Under the pieces are notes generated by a model, which searched no databases, had not been told where the DNA came from, and saw nothing but the letters and a program-made list of their open reading frames with translations. Made by a program: the position numbers and the translations under genes. A DNA stretch of 64,000 nt from Flavobacterium cauense R2A-7 (lineage in GTDB: Bacteria; Bacteroidota; Bacteroidia; Flavobacteriales; Flavobacteriaceae), in assembly GCF_000498475.1 (NCBI RefSeq), contig NZ_AVBI01000024.1, positions 1 to 64,000 of the forward strand. The letters are read 5' to 3'. This document shows positions 44,338 through 52,233 of the stretch, piece by piece; position 1 is the first letter of the stretch; each line of letters starts with the position of its first letter.

Positions 44338-45459
44338 TTAATTCGTTTTCTTATAACTCCAAACGGCTAATCCGTTAACAGCAATGGCGAAAAAAGTGAT
44401 GATGCCTAAATTTGGTAACACTTCCTGAAATCCAGCGCCTTTTAGCAAGACCATGCGAATGAATTCTACAAAATAACGAATCGGATTCGATAAAGTGACG
44501 TTTTGTGCCCATTTTGGCATGCTTTCGATAGGCGTGAATAAGCCGCTCATTAAAATAAAAATCACCATGAAAAACCATGCGATAAACATTGCTTGTTGCT
44601 GGGTTTCGGTATGATTGGAAATGAATAAGCCGAAGCCTAAAATTAGTAAGAGATAAATAGCGGTAAAAAAATACACTAACAGGATGTTACCCAACATTGG
44701 GACATTAAAAACGATTTTTGAAATAAGTAATCCTACTGTTAAGATTATTAATCCTAATATCCAAAAAGGGAATAATTTTCCAATGATGAATTGGTGTTTT
44801 TTAATTGGAGTAACATTGATTTGCTCTAGTGTTCCCAATTCTTTTTCTCTTACAATATTCATAGCCGAAAGAAATAAAGTTAACATAGTAACCAATAAAA
44901 CTAAAATACCTGGCACCATAAACGTTTTGTAATTGAGTGTACTATTGTACCAAAACGAAGGAATGGTTTCGATTCGGTTTGGAACAATTTGCTCGTTGAT
45001 TACTAGTTTGTTTTCTACCAGAATATTTTGATTGAACAATTGCACAATTTGGGTAATGTACACATTTTGTACGCCTGCTGTGGCTCCGTCTATGGCATTG
45101 ATTAAGACTTGAATTTGGGTGGTATTGTCATTTTGCAATTGTTTTTCAAACAGGTTTGGAATTTCGATGACGACATCGGTTGTTCCTTTGTTTAATCGTT
45201 CGATGCCTTCGTGAGTGTGCGATACGTTTTCTACTTCCGAAAAATATGCATTTGCCTTTACTTTTTCTATCAAAGCACGAGATGAAGAGGAATTACTATA
45301 ATCAGCAAGGGTTACCCGAATATTTTTCACATCAAAAGTAGCCGCATTGGAAAGAATTAAAAGTTGTAAAATAGGCAGAATAAATATCAAACGAAGCATA
45401 CTTTTATCTCTAAAAATTTGCTTGAATTCTTTTTGTATGATGAATAAAATCGTTTTCAT
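44338..45459 (-). CDS. ABC-2 type transporter permease (YbhR/YbhS-like), second subunit
   Basis: A 373-residue inner-membrane permease: one N-terminal helix (about 22-38), a large periplasmic domain (about 40-170) and five C-terminal helices (from MVPGILVLLVTMLTLFL). The cytoplasmic motif EKELGTLEQINVTPI is the family signature. It is the last gene of the TetR-TolC-HlyD-ABC efflux cassette, 9 bases after its partner permease, with which it should form the membrane heterodimer. Confidence 0.92.
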   Translation of the reverse strand: MKTILFIIQKEFKQIFRDKSMLRLIFILPILQLLILSNAATFDVKNIRVTLADYSNSSSSRALIEKVKANAYFSEVENVSHTHEGIERLNKGTTDVVIEIPNLFEKQLQNDNTTQIQVLINAIDGATAGVQNVYITQIVQLFNQNILVENKLVINEQIVPNRIETIPSFWYNSTLNYKTFMVPGILVLLVTMLTLFLSAMNIVREKELGTLEQINVTPIKKHQFIIGKLFPFWILGLIILTVGLLISKIVFNVPMLGNILLVYFFTAIYLLLILGFGLFISNHTETQQQAMFIAWFFMVIFILMSGLFTPIESMPKWAQNVTLSNPIRYFVEFIRMVLLKGAGFQEVLPNLGIITFFAIAVNGLAVWSYKKTN

Positions 45460-45468
45460 AAGTATAAT

Positions 45469-46572
45469 TTATTCCAAACGGGTTTTGTAATTTTTGATGC
45501 TCAATCCAATGAAAAGTAAGGTCATTCCTATTAGAATTAAGGTTTCTTTAAAAATATATTCTAATCCTACGCCTTTTAGCATAATGGATTTTACAATGAT
45601 GATAAACCATTTGGCAGGAATGATGTTACTGATAACTTGCATAGGCAACGGCATAGAAGCGATTGGAAAGATAAACCCTGAAAGAATAATCACTGGAAGC
45701 ATTAATCCCATCAACGAGATCATCATGGCGGTTTGTTGTGTATTGGAAATCGTTGAAATTAAAATACCCAATGACAATGCTGTGATAATGAATAAAATAC
45801 TTTCGAAGGCTAACAGGAAAATACTACCGTTAATGGGCATTCCAAAGATGAAATATCCCATGGAAACAATCACTATTGCATTGATAATCGACAGAAAAAC
45901 ATAAGGAAACACCTTGCCTAAAATCACCTGAAACGGTTTTAGAGGTGAAACCAATAAGATTTCCATGGTACCCAATTCTTTTTCTCTTGTGATGGAAATA
46001 GACGTCATCATCGCGGAAACCAACATTAAAATTACAGTCATGACTCCAGGAACAAAATTGAAAACACTTTTTAATTCCGGATTGTATAACATGCGACTTT
46101 GTATGATAACTCCATTACTTTTTTGAACCGTACTTTTTTGGTTTTGATAATTTTGGATAATCGATTGTGTATAATTGGCAATGGTGCTGGCTACATTGGG
46201 TTCGGTGGCATCGGTAATGACTTGAACCGTAGCTTTTTTTTCGGTTTGTAATTTTTTGGCAAAATCTTTTTCAAATAACAGAACCGCTTTTATTTTTCCT
46301 TTTTTAAACTCTCCTTCAATGACTTTTTCGTTTAAAATTTCATTTTCTACATGAAAGTAAGGTGAGGCTTTTATCTTTTGGATTATTTTTTGCGATTCAA
46401 CGTCTTTGGCATAATCCAAAACCGCGATGTCAACATTGTTGATTTCATTAGTAATAGCGAATCCGAACAACAGAATTTGGGCAACAGGCATGCCAAAAAG
46501 GATAAACAACGAGCGTTTATCACGAAAAATATGATAAAATTCCTTTTTAATAAAACCTATGAATCGTTTCAT
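45469..46572 (-). CDS. ABC-2 type transporter permease (YbhR/YbhS-like), first subunit
   Basis: A 367-residue permease with the same layout as its neighbour: an N-terminal helix (SLFILFGMPVAQILLFGF), a periplasmic domain, then five helices, and the motif EKELGTMEILLVSP. It is the probable heterodimer partner of the 44338-45459 product, working with the two ATPases encoded just upstream. The transported compound is unknown; relatives export drugs and, in the case of YbhFSR, cations have been suggested. Confidence 0.92.
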   Translation of the reverse strand: MKRFIGFIKKEFYHIFRDKRSLFILFGMPVAQILLFGFAITNEINNVDIAVLDYAKDVESQKIIQKIKASPYFHVENEILNEKVIEGEFKKGKIKAVLLFEKDFAKKLQTEKKATVQVITDATEPNVASTIANYTQSIIQNYQNQKSTVQKSNGVIIQSRMLYNPELKSVFNFVPGVMTVILMLVSAMMTSISITREKELGTMEILLVSPLKPFQVILGKVFPYVFLSIINAIVIVSMGYFIFGMPINGSIFLLAFESILFIITALSLGILISTISNTQQTAMMISLMGLMLPVIILSGFIFPIASMPLPMQVISNIIPAKWFIIIVKSIMLKGVGLEYIFKETLILIGMTLLFIGLSIKNYKTRLE

Positions 46573-46603
46573 TTATTTTTTTGTTTCAAGTTTCAGGTTA
46601 TTG

Positions 46604-47344
46604 TTACTCGATATTTCGGGCTAGTTTCAAGAAGACTTCGTTCATAGAATTGACCTGAAATTGCTCTTTTAATTTTTTTGGGGTGTCCAATGCTTCAATG
46701 ACACCGTCCACCATTATTGATACCCGATTGCAATATTCGGCTTCATCCATGTAGTGCGTGGTGACAAAAATTGTTGTGCCTTTATTGGATTCAGCATAAA
46801 TTAATTCCCAGAATTGTCTTCGCGTTATTGGATCGACACCGCCAGTGGGTTCATCTAGAAAAACAATTTTAGGTTCGTGTAATAAGGCTACAGAAAAGGC
46901 TAATTTTTGTTTCCAGCCTAAAGGTAAATCGCCTACTTTAGTTTTAGTAATGTTGCCTAGCTGTAATTCCGCGATCAGCTCTTCTGTTTTTGTTTTAATT
47001 TGTTTTCGCGATAAACCGTAAATACCGCCAAAAAAAGTAATGTTTTCCTGCACCGTTAAATCATCATACATGGAGAATTTTTGACTCATGTAACCGATAT
47101 TTCGTTTGACCTCTTCGCTTTGTGTATGCACATCAAAACCTGCGACATTAGCTGTGCCATCAGTTGGATTGGAAATCCCAATCAACATTTTCATTGCTGT
47201 CGTTTTTCCGGCACCGTTGGCTCCTAAAAAGCCAAATATTTCGCCTTTATTCACATGAAAACTAATGCCTTTTACGGCAGTGAAGTCGCCAAATTGTTTA
47301 GTTAAATTTTCTACGATAATGATTTTCTCTTGTACACTTTCCAT
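46604..47344 (-). CDS. ABC transporter ATP-binding protein with degenerate signature motif
   Basis: A 246-residue ATPase. Walker A GANGAGKTT is near 42-50, Walker B IVFLDEPTGG near 167-176, with the switch histidine in FVTTHYMDEA. The signature region reads LPLGWKQKLA where LSGGQ is normal, the same substitution seen in one half of the fused YbhF ATPase. So this and the next gene look like the two halves of YbhF encoded separately, giving one canonical and one degenerate ATP site. Confidence 0.92.
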   Translation of the reverse strand: MESVQEKIIIVENLTKQFGDFTAVKGISFHVNKGEIFGFLGANGAGKTTAMKMLIGISNPTDGTANVAGFDVHTQSEEVKRNIGYMSQKFSMYDDLTVQENITFFGGIYGLSRKQIKTKTEELIAELQLGNITKTKVGDLPLGWKQKLAFSVALLHEPKIVFLDEPTGGVDPITRRQFWELIYAESNKGTTIFVTTHYMDEAEYCNRVSIMVDGVIEALDTPKKLKEQFQVNSMNEVFLKLARNIE

Positions 47345-47356
47345 TTGCTTTTCATT

Positions 47357-48253
47357 TTATAAATCCATGAAAACATCCTCAATAGTTGCGGTTGCTTTTC
47401 GAATGCTTATGTTTTGATGTCCTTTTTTGTGCAAATAGGCTCGTAAGGTTTCGGTTTCAAAAGTATCGTTCTTGTCGATGTAATGCATGAATTCGCCAAA
47501 AGCATACACACTGTACTGCGAAGGAAACTCTTTTAAATCCAAAATCAATTGGTGCATTTGATTGGTTGCAACTTCGTAGATTGTTCTTTCATACGCTTTC
47601 ACAATGGCATCGGGAGAATCGATTTTAAGGATTTTTCCTTTTTGAATAAGTGCAATTCTATCGCACAAACTGGCTTCATCCATGTAGGGTGTGGAAACTA
47701 AAATGGTAATGCCTTTTTGTTTCAAGCGTTTTAGCATTTCCCAAAATTCTTTTCTGGAAACAGGGTCAACACCGGTTGTGGGTTCGTCTAAAAATAAAAC
47801 TTTTGGTTTGTGGATTAAAGCGCAACACAAGGCTAACTTTTGTTTCATTCCACCTGATAACGCCCCGGTTCTTCGGTTTTTAAACGGTTCGATTTGGACA
47901 TAAATATCTTCTATCAAATCGTAATTTTCTTCAATGGTTGTTCCGAATATTGTGGCAAAAAAAGCTAAGTTTTCCGCAATGGTTAAATCTTGATACAATG
48001 AGAACTTCCCTGGCATATAACCCACCGAATTCCGTATTTCTTTTACCTGCTTTAACACGTCATAATTCGCAACCGTTGCACTACCTTCATTTGGAAGCAA
48101 TAATGTTGTCAACAAACGAAATAGCGTAGTTTTTCCCGCACCATCAGGTCCAATTAGGCCAAAAAGTTCGCCTTCCTGTACTTCAAACGTGATGTTTTGT
48201 AGTGCCTGAACGGTCTTATATTTTTTAGAAATATTTTTAACGGAAATACTCAT
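47357..48253 (-). CDS. ABC transporter ATP-binding protein with canonical motifs
   Basis: A 298-residue ATPase. Walker A GPDGAGKTT is near 36-44, the signature LSGGMKQKLAL is intact, Walker B is VLFLDEPTTG. The usual switch histidine appears as STPYMDEA, with Pro-Tyr where TH is common. About 70 extra C-terminal residues form a regulatory or dimerisation tail. It pairs with the 46604-47344 ATPase. Confidence 0.92.
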   Translation of the reverse strand: MSISVKNISKKYKTVQALQNITFEVQEGELFGLIGPDGAGKTTLFRLLTTLLLPNEGSATVANYDVLKQVKEIRNSVGYMPGKFSLYQDLTIAENLAFFATIFGTTIEENYDLIEDIYVQIEPFKNRRTGALSGGMKQKLALCCALIHKPKVLFLDEPTTGVDPVSRKEFWEMLKRLKQKGITILVSTPYMDEASLCDRIALIQKGKILKIDSPDAIVKAYERTIYEVATNQMHQLILDLKEFPSQYSVYAFGEFMHYIDKNDTFETETLRAYLHKKGHQNISIRKATATIEDVFMDL

Positions 48254-48284
48254 GGGGTAAGGTGAAAAGTGATTAGTGAAGAGT

Positions 48285-48572
48285 CTATTTAATTAATAGA
48301 AAATTGCTTAGTTCTTGGGCATCTATCCAATGTTTTACATCGACTGGAATTTTGATGAAATCACCTGATTTTAAATGGCTTTTTTCACCGTTTTCAAAGC
48401 TAAATATGGCCTCTCCAGAAACGCATACCAAAAGTGCTGGAACGTTGGTAACGTGCTCTTTCAACTGCTCGTTTTTTGCAATTTGTAAAGCAATAACTTT
48501 GAAATCTGTAGGTTCAAACAACACTTGTGTTTGAACCGGTTTGTCACCTGAATGTAAGTCGGTTAAATTCAT
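48285..48572 (-). CDS. Small cupin-domain protein in the efflux cassette
   Basis: A 95-residue single-domain cupin: strands with PALLVCVSGEAIFSFENGEK and LKSGDFIKIPVDVKHWIDA carry the two cupin motif regions. Only the second contains a clear histidine (KHW), so metal binding is uncertain. The ATG overlaps the stop of the lipoprotein gene by four bases and the ATPase gene begins 31 bases later, so it is an integral member of the operon. It may be a ligand sensor or a small-molecule modifier; no direct evidence. Confidence 0.75.
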   Translation of the reverse strand: MNLTDLHSGDKPVQTQVLFEPTDFKVIALQIAKNEQLKEHVTNVPALLVCVSGEAIFSFENGEKSHLKSGDFIKIPVDVKHWIDAQELSNFLLIK

Positions 48573-49033
48573 TGGAAATACTGATTAAAGGTTGTAAAAG
48601 AATCTTGTATTGCTTTGAATTGAGCTTCTGAAGATTCTTTTTCTAAATTATCCACTAACTCAATGTATGGTACTAACCATTTGTGTAATTCGTCGTGCGC
48701 TTGCCCTTTCATGGTGCAGTTTGAGGTTAGTAAATCAAGATTGGTTTTTAAATTTGTTGCCAATTGCGCATAATTTTTATCTGAATTACCAGCAAAGGCA
48801 ATAACATCTTTCTCCATATTGCGAATGTGCTCCATCATGTTGTCATCGACTTTCCATTTTTCACCATTGTTTAAGACGATTGCTTCGTGTTCGTCGTGAT
48901 GGTGTTCTGTTTCGGTGGTTGTTTCGGTTGGAGTTACGCTACTTTTTTCTGTTTCTTTTGCGCCGGAGTTGCAAGAAAGTGTTAACACTGCAATTGTGCT
49001 AAAAAGCATCATTTTTACATTTGAATTTTTCAT
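48569..49033 (-). CDS. His-rich predicted lipoprotein of unknown function in the efflux cassette
   Basis: A 154-residue protein with a lipoprotein signal (LTLSC, lipidated Cys at about 21), a Thr/Glu-rich linker, a metal-binding-like HHHDEHE cluster (about 44-50) and a helical domain (about 60-154). The helical domain has a Met/His-rich start (DDNMMEHIRNME) and a CTMKGQAHDELHKWL stretch. Its layout resembles small four-helix metal-binding periplasmic proteins, but I do not recognise a named family. It lies between the HlyD and cupin genes and is translationally coupled to the latter. Confidence 0.7.
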   Translation of the reverse strand: MKNSNVKMMLFSTIAVLTLSCNSGAKETEKSSVTPTETTTETEHHHDEHEAIVLNNGEKWKVDDNMMEHIRNMEKDVIAFAGNSDKNYAQLATNLKTNLDLLTSNCTMKGQAHDELHKWLVPYIELVDNLEKESSEAQFKAIQDSFTTFNQYFQ

Positions 49034-49057
49034 GATTTTAGAGGTATTTATTTATTA

Positions 49058-49933
49058 TTATTTTAGCCAAACTTCTGCTGGCATTCCTGTTTTTAAACTT
49101 CCGTCATTTTTAACGGCTACTTTTACTGCATACACCAAATTAGCTCTTTCTTCTTTGGTTTGGATAACTTTTGGCGTGAATTCGGCTTGAGCGCTAATCC
49201 AAATGATATTTCCTTCGTATTTTTTTGTATTGTTTTCCGCATCAATGGCTACGATAACTTTTTGTCCGATTTTGATTTGTGCCAATTGGGTTTCGGTCAC
49301 ATAGACGCGTAATTCCATTTCGCTTAAATTGGCGATTTTGTATAAAGGTTTGCCAAAAGCTGTGATTTCAGAAGGTTCTGCGTATTTCGTTAAAACGGTT
49401 CCATGGACTGGATTATTGATTTTTGATTTCTTTATTTGGTCGTCTAATTTTTCAATTTGGACTTTAATTGCTTTTATTTCGTTTAAAATTGGTGCATTTT
49501 GTGTTTGTACACTGCTGATTTGTTTTTCGATGACTTTTACTTTTCCGTCAATTTCGTCAATTTGTCTTTTGGTTGCGGCATTTTCGGCAAACATATTTTG
49601 GATTCTGTTTTGTTCGATTTTAGCGGTTTTCAGTTGTTCGTTTAAAACATTTATTTGCGACAACACCGAAGCCGATTTGGATTGAACCGTTTCAATGGAA
49701 GCTTTAAGCTGTTCTCGGTTATAATGTATTTGCAACGTATCAATCAAACCCACAAGCGATCCTTTTTTAAGTTGGGCACCTTCTTCTACATTTAAAAACT
49801 CAATTTTTCCATTAGATTCGGAAGAAACGATGATTTCTGTAGCTTCAAAATTGCCATAAGCATCGGCTTTTTGGTTGTTTTTATTGCAACTTATTATTGT
49901 AATTGCCGTAAGTAGAATTCCTATTTTTTTCAT
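49058..49933 (-). CDS. HlyD-family periplasmic adaptor (YbhG-like)
   Basis: A 291-residue membrane-fusion protein linking the ABC permeases to the outer-membrane channel. It starts with a lipoprotein-type signal (ITIISC, Cys at about 16). The biotinyl-lipoyl halves (about 30-65 and 165-195) flank a long coiled-coil hairpin (about 70-160, EQLKASIETVQSKSA...). A beta-barrel domain follows near the C-terminus. The order TolC, HlyD, ABC subunits matches a tripartite efflux pump. Confidence 0.92.
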   Translation of the reverse strand: MKKIGILLTAITIISCNKNNQKADAYGNFEATEIIVSSESNGKIEFLNVEEGAQLKKGSLVGLIDTLQIHYNREQLKASIETVQSKSASVLSQINVLNEQLKTAKIEQNRIQNMFAENAATKRQIDEIDGKVKVIEKQISSVQTQNAPILNEIKAIKVQIEKLDDQIKKSKINNPVHGTVLTKYAEPSEITAFGKPLYKIANLSEMELRVYVTETQLAQIKIGQKVIVAIDAENNTKKYEGNIIWISAQAEFTPKVIQTKEERANLVYAVKVAVKNDGSLKTGMPAEVWLK

Positions 49934-49943
49934 GGTATATGCT

Positions 49944-51200
49944 TTAAATTCCTTTTATAATTTGGTGATTCGCTTTGGCTAATTGCAATTGAATCTGATG
50001 TGTTTTTTCGGTTATTTTTGATTCGAAAAGTTGGGTAACTTCGTTTAAATAATCAGAAGAAGTGATTACTCCGTTTTTCATTTGCGCTTCAGCCGAACGA
50101 ACAATTTTTTCTCGTAATTGGATAATTTCTTTATCCGATTTTAGTTGGGTTTCAATTTTTCCGATTTCAAAATTGATTTCTTGCAAATTCCGTTTTTGAT
50201 TTACTTCAAAGGTTTCCTTTTCAGAAGCAACGATTTGTTTTGAAATTTCCAGTACTTCTTTTTCTTTTTTTGTTTTGTTCCAATCGAATAAGGTCCAATT
50301 CAATTTTATTCCCGTCATGTAAAAGGCTTCAAATGAATTATTTAACATGTTCAAGGCGGGATTTCCGTAGCCACCTTGTAAAAAAGCGTTTAGTTTTGGT
50401 GCATTGTTGGTAGCGATTACTTTTTGTGACGTTTCGATTTGTTGTTTTTGTAATTCAAATAGGTCTAATTCTGGACGATTAACTTCGTTTATGGAAGAGA
50501 AATTTTCTGGAATTGCCAACTTTGCGTTCGTATTAAATGCAGTTGCTGAAAGTTCTTCTAAGTGCTGCCAAAGTTTGAGTTGGTCGTATTTCACATCATT
50601 TACTTGTTGGTTGATTTTGATGATTTCGGCCTCTATCACTTGTTCCGATGCTGGTAAAACCGCTCCAAATTTTACGGCTACTTGTATTTCTTTACTTTTT
50701 TCTTGAAGTAACTTTCGTTTCGTCAATAATAATTCTTCTTTTTCTTGACCTAATAAGAGTCCAAAATAATACTGATTGACGAAGTTTTTTAATTGGTACA
50801 AATTAATATCTACAAGTTTTTGTTGGGCTTTTATTTGCGATGCTTTGAGTTGGGTTTGCGCTTTGATGATCCCGCCATTGTAAATCAATTGGTTAACATC
50901 AATGGTGGCTCTGTATTGGTCTTTATTCAGAGGATCGATAGTCGTGTTAGGCATTGAAAAGGGTACTTGAGTGACTTCCGATTGGTAAGTAGCCTGTGCG
51001 TTTAATGCTACTTTTGGTAATCTGTCTTTTGATAAAATTTCTGAATGTAATTCCGATTGGTTTTGTAACAAACGGTTTTGTTTTGCCAATGGATAGTTCT
51101 TTTCTACCAACTCATAGCATTTTTCGAGCGTTAGTTTTTCCTGAGCCCAAATAGTTGGAGCTGTCAAGAGTAAGAGTATTTGAAAAATTTTTTTCATCAC
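49944..51200 (-). CDS. TolC-family outer-membrane efflux protein
   Basis: A 418-residue outer-membrane channel. A signal peptide (about 1-19, ending IWAQ) is followed by two OEP repeats rich in long helices (LTLEKCYELVEKNYPLAKQ at the start and EKIVRSAEAQMKNGVITSSDYL near 375-395). It lies 10 bases upstream of the HlyD gene and overlaps the TetR gene by four bases, so regulator and pump are one transcript. Confidence 0.93.
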   Translation of the reverse strand: MMKKIFQILLLLTAPTIWAQEKLTLEKCYELVEKNYPLAKQNRLLQNQSELHSEILSKDRLPKVALNAQATYQSEVTQVPFSMPNTTIDPLNKDQYRATIDVNQLIYNGGIIKAQTQLKASQIKAQQKLVDINLYQLKNFVNQYYFGLLLGQEKEELLLTKRKLLQEKSKEIQVAVKFGAVLPASEQVIEAEIIKINQQVNDVKYDQLKLWQHLEELSATAFNTNAKLAIPENFSSINEVNRPELDLFELQKQQIETSQKVIATNNAPKLNAFLQGGYGNPALNMLNNSFEAFYMTGIKLNWTLFDWNKTKKEKEVLEISKQIVASEKETFEVNQKRNLQEINFEIGKIETQLKSDKEIIQLREKIVRSAEAQMKNGVITSSDYLNEVTQLFESKITEKTHQIQLQLAKANHQIIKGI

Positions 51201-51790
51201 TTTTTAATTGCGTTGATAATTTGTTCCGAGATGTGGATTTTTCGTTCTTTCATTAATTGAAAGAATTCGTCATTAGAAATATTAATAATTCCTTTCACTA
51301 GGTTTTGTGCGGCAAAAGGAAAAGCAGTCATAGCAAAAATATCCAAGAGCAATTGCTTAGGTGAAATTGGTTTAATAATGCCCAATTCAATTTCGCTTTC
51401 AATTTGCTTGAGTAATTTCGTAGGATCCGGTCGTTTTTCATCTTTTAGAAATTTAGCCACAAATTCAGGATTGTTATTCATTTCCTGAATGATGAATTGG
51501 GGCAAAAAAGGATACTCCATGACAAATGAAATATAACTGTCCGTGAACTTCTTAATTTTTTCAAATAAAGCTTCGTCCGAGTTGAATATTCCATTGATTT
51601 GTGGGGCTAATTTTCCAAAAGCATTCATGAAAACTGCTTCAAACAATTTTTCTTTGCTTCTGAAAAAGTAATGTAGCATGGCTTTGTTTATTTCTGCTTC
51701 ATCGGCTATTTCCTGCATTCTGGCTCCTGTAAAGCCTTTTTTTTGAAATACATTAAAGGCTGCTTCGAATATTTTTTCTTCGGTTGTCAT
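51197..51790 (-). CDS. TetR/AcrR-family transcriptional regulator
   Basis: A 197-residue repressor. The N-terminal helix-turn-helix (about 1-50) reads KIFEAAFNVFQKKGFTGARM, then QEIADEAEINKAMLHYFFRS, KEKLFEAVF; the C-terminal half is the ligand-binding, dimerising part. It heads the efflux operon, and a palindrome lies 15 bases upstream of its start next to the -7 box, so autorepression of the whole cassette is likely. The inducer is unknown. Confidence 0.93.
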   Translation of the reverse strand: MTTEEKIFEAAFNVFQKKGFTGARMQEIADEAEINKAMLHYFFRSKEKLFEAVFMNAFGKLAPQINGIFNSDEALFEKIKKFTDSYISFVMEYPFLPQFIIQEMNNNPEFVAKFLKDEKRPDPTKLLKQIESEIELGIIKPISPKQLLLDIFAMTAFPFAAQNLVKGIINISNDEFFQLMKERKIHISEQIINAIKK

Positions 51791-51804
51791 GTGTTAACTT
51801 TTAG

Positions 51805-51823
51805 GTTTAACCATTTGGTTAAC
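51805..51823. promoter_or_regulatory. Candidate TetR operator palindrome
   Basis: The arms TTAACC and GGTTAA, separated by ATTT, sit at the centre of GTTTAACCATTTGGTTAAC. A third half-site GTTAAC lies at 51793-51798. The palindrome abuts the -7 box, so bound repressor would cover the transcription start. Confidence 0.6.
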
Positions 51824-51830
51824 AAAAATA
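51823..51830 (-). promoter_or_regulatory. -7 promoter box of the efflux operon
   Basis: The minus strand reads TATTTTTG (TAnnTTTG), 32 bases before the tetR-family ATG and touching the palindrome. Confidence 0.55.
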
Positions 51831-52009
51831 CAAATAATAGTATTGAATCTTATTTTTTAGATTTTTTTAACACTAAATTAACCCTCTATCGTGAGTGTTT
51901 CAGAGAGAATTGTCGGTTAATGTAATCAGAATGTACTTATGAAATAAAATGAATCAGCAAAGAAGAATGAAGGATGTTGAATTTTTTAAAATTTTGCTAA
52001 TTGTATAAA

Positions 52010-52041
52010 AAATAAAAAGCCGAGGTGGAGCCCCCGACTTT
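52010..52041 (-). terminator. Intrinsic terminator of the small RNA candidate
   Basis: A 10-bp GC-rich stem with two G-U pairs is followed on the minus strand by TTTTTATTTTTT. Confidence 0.75.
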
Positions 52042-52076
52042 TTGGTTGAACGTGTAACCACATTGCTGTGCGTTCG
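52010..52076 (-). ncRNA. Candidate small RNA, about 66 nt, two hairpins
   Basis: On the minus strand a perfect -7 box (52081-52088) is followed by a hairpin: GAACG/CGTTC (52071-52075 with 52048-52052) with an inner CACA/TGTG stem closed by a GCAA loop of GNRA type. A terminator-like hairpin at 52016-52041 (AAAGTCGGGG with CCTCGGCTTT, two wobble pairs) and a T-rich tract come next. There is no reading frame. Start and end are predicted from these signals. It lies in the 443-base gap between the efflux operon and the Spt-type gene. Too short for 6S or SRP RNA and without their conserved sequences. Family unknown to me. Confidence 0.6.
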
Positions 52077-52080
52077 GGTA

Positions 52081-52088
52081 CAAATGTA
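52081..52088 (-). promoter_or_regulatory. -7 promoter box of the small RNA candidate
   Basis: The minus strand reads TACATTTG (TAnnTTTG); the expected start is near 52076. Confidence 0.55.
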
Positions 52089-52189
52089 AGACAATCTTTT
52101 GTATTACCTAATAAATTCTATGAAAAAATTAAAATAAAATGTGTTGGTATCTATTTTTAAAATTATTATGATAGGAAAATAGAAATGGT

Positions 52190-52197
52190 TACTTTTG
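52190..52197 (+). promoter_or_regulatory. -7 promoter box for the Spt-type gene
   Basis: TACTTTTG fits TAnnTTTG and ends 36 bases before the ATG at 52234. Confidence 0.55.
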
Positions 52198-52233
52198 GAG
52201 CGATTAAAAATCAGAAATATACACTTTTGAATT

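Noticed and set aside
52010-52080. tRNA, SRP or 6S RNA at the small RNA locus
   Set aside because: No cloverleaf, no TPsiC-like GGTTCGAATCC, no SRP core GGAAGCAGC, and the predicted transcript is too short for 6S RNA.
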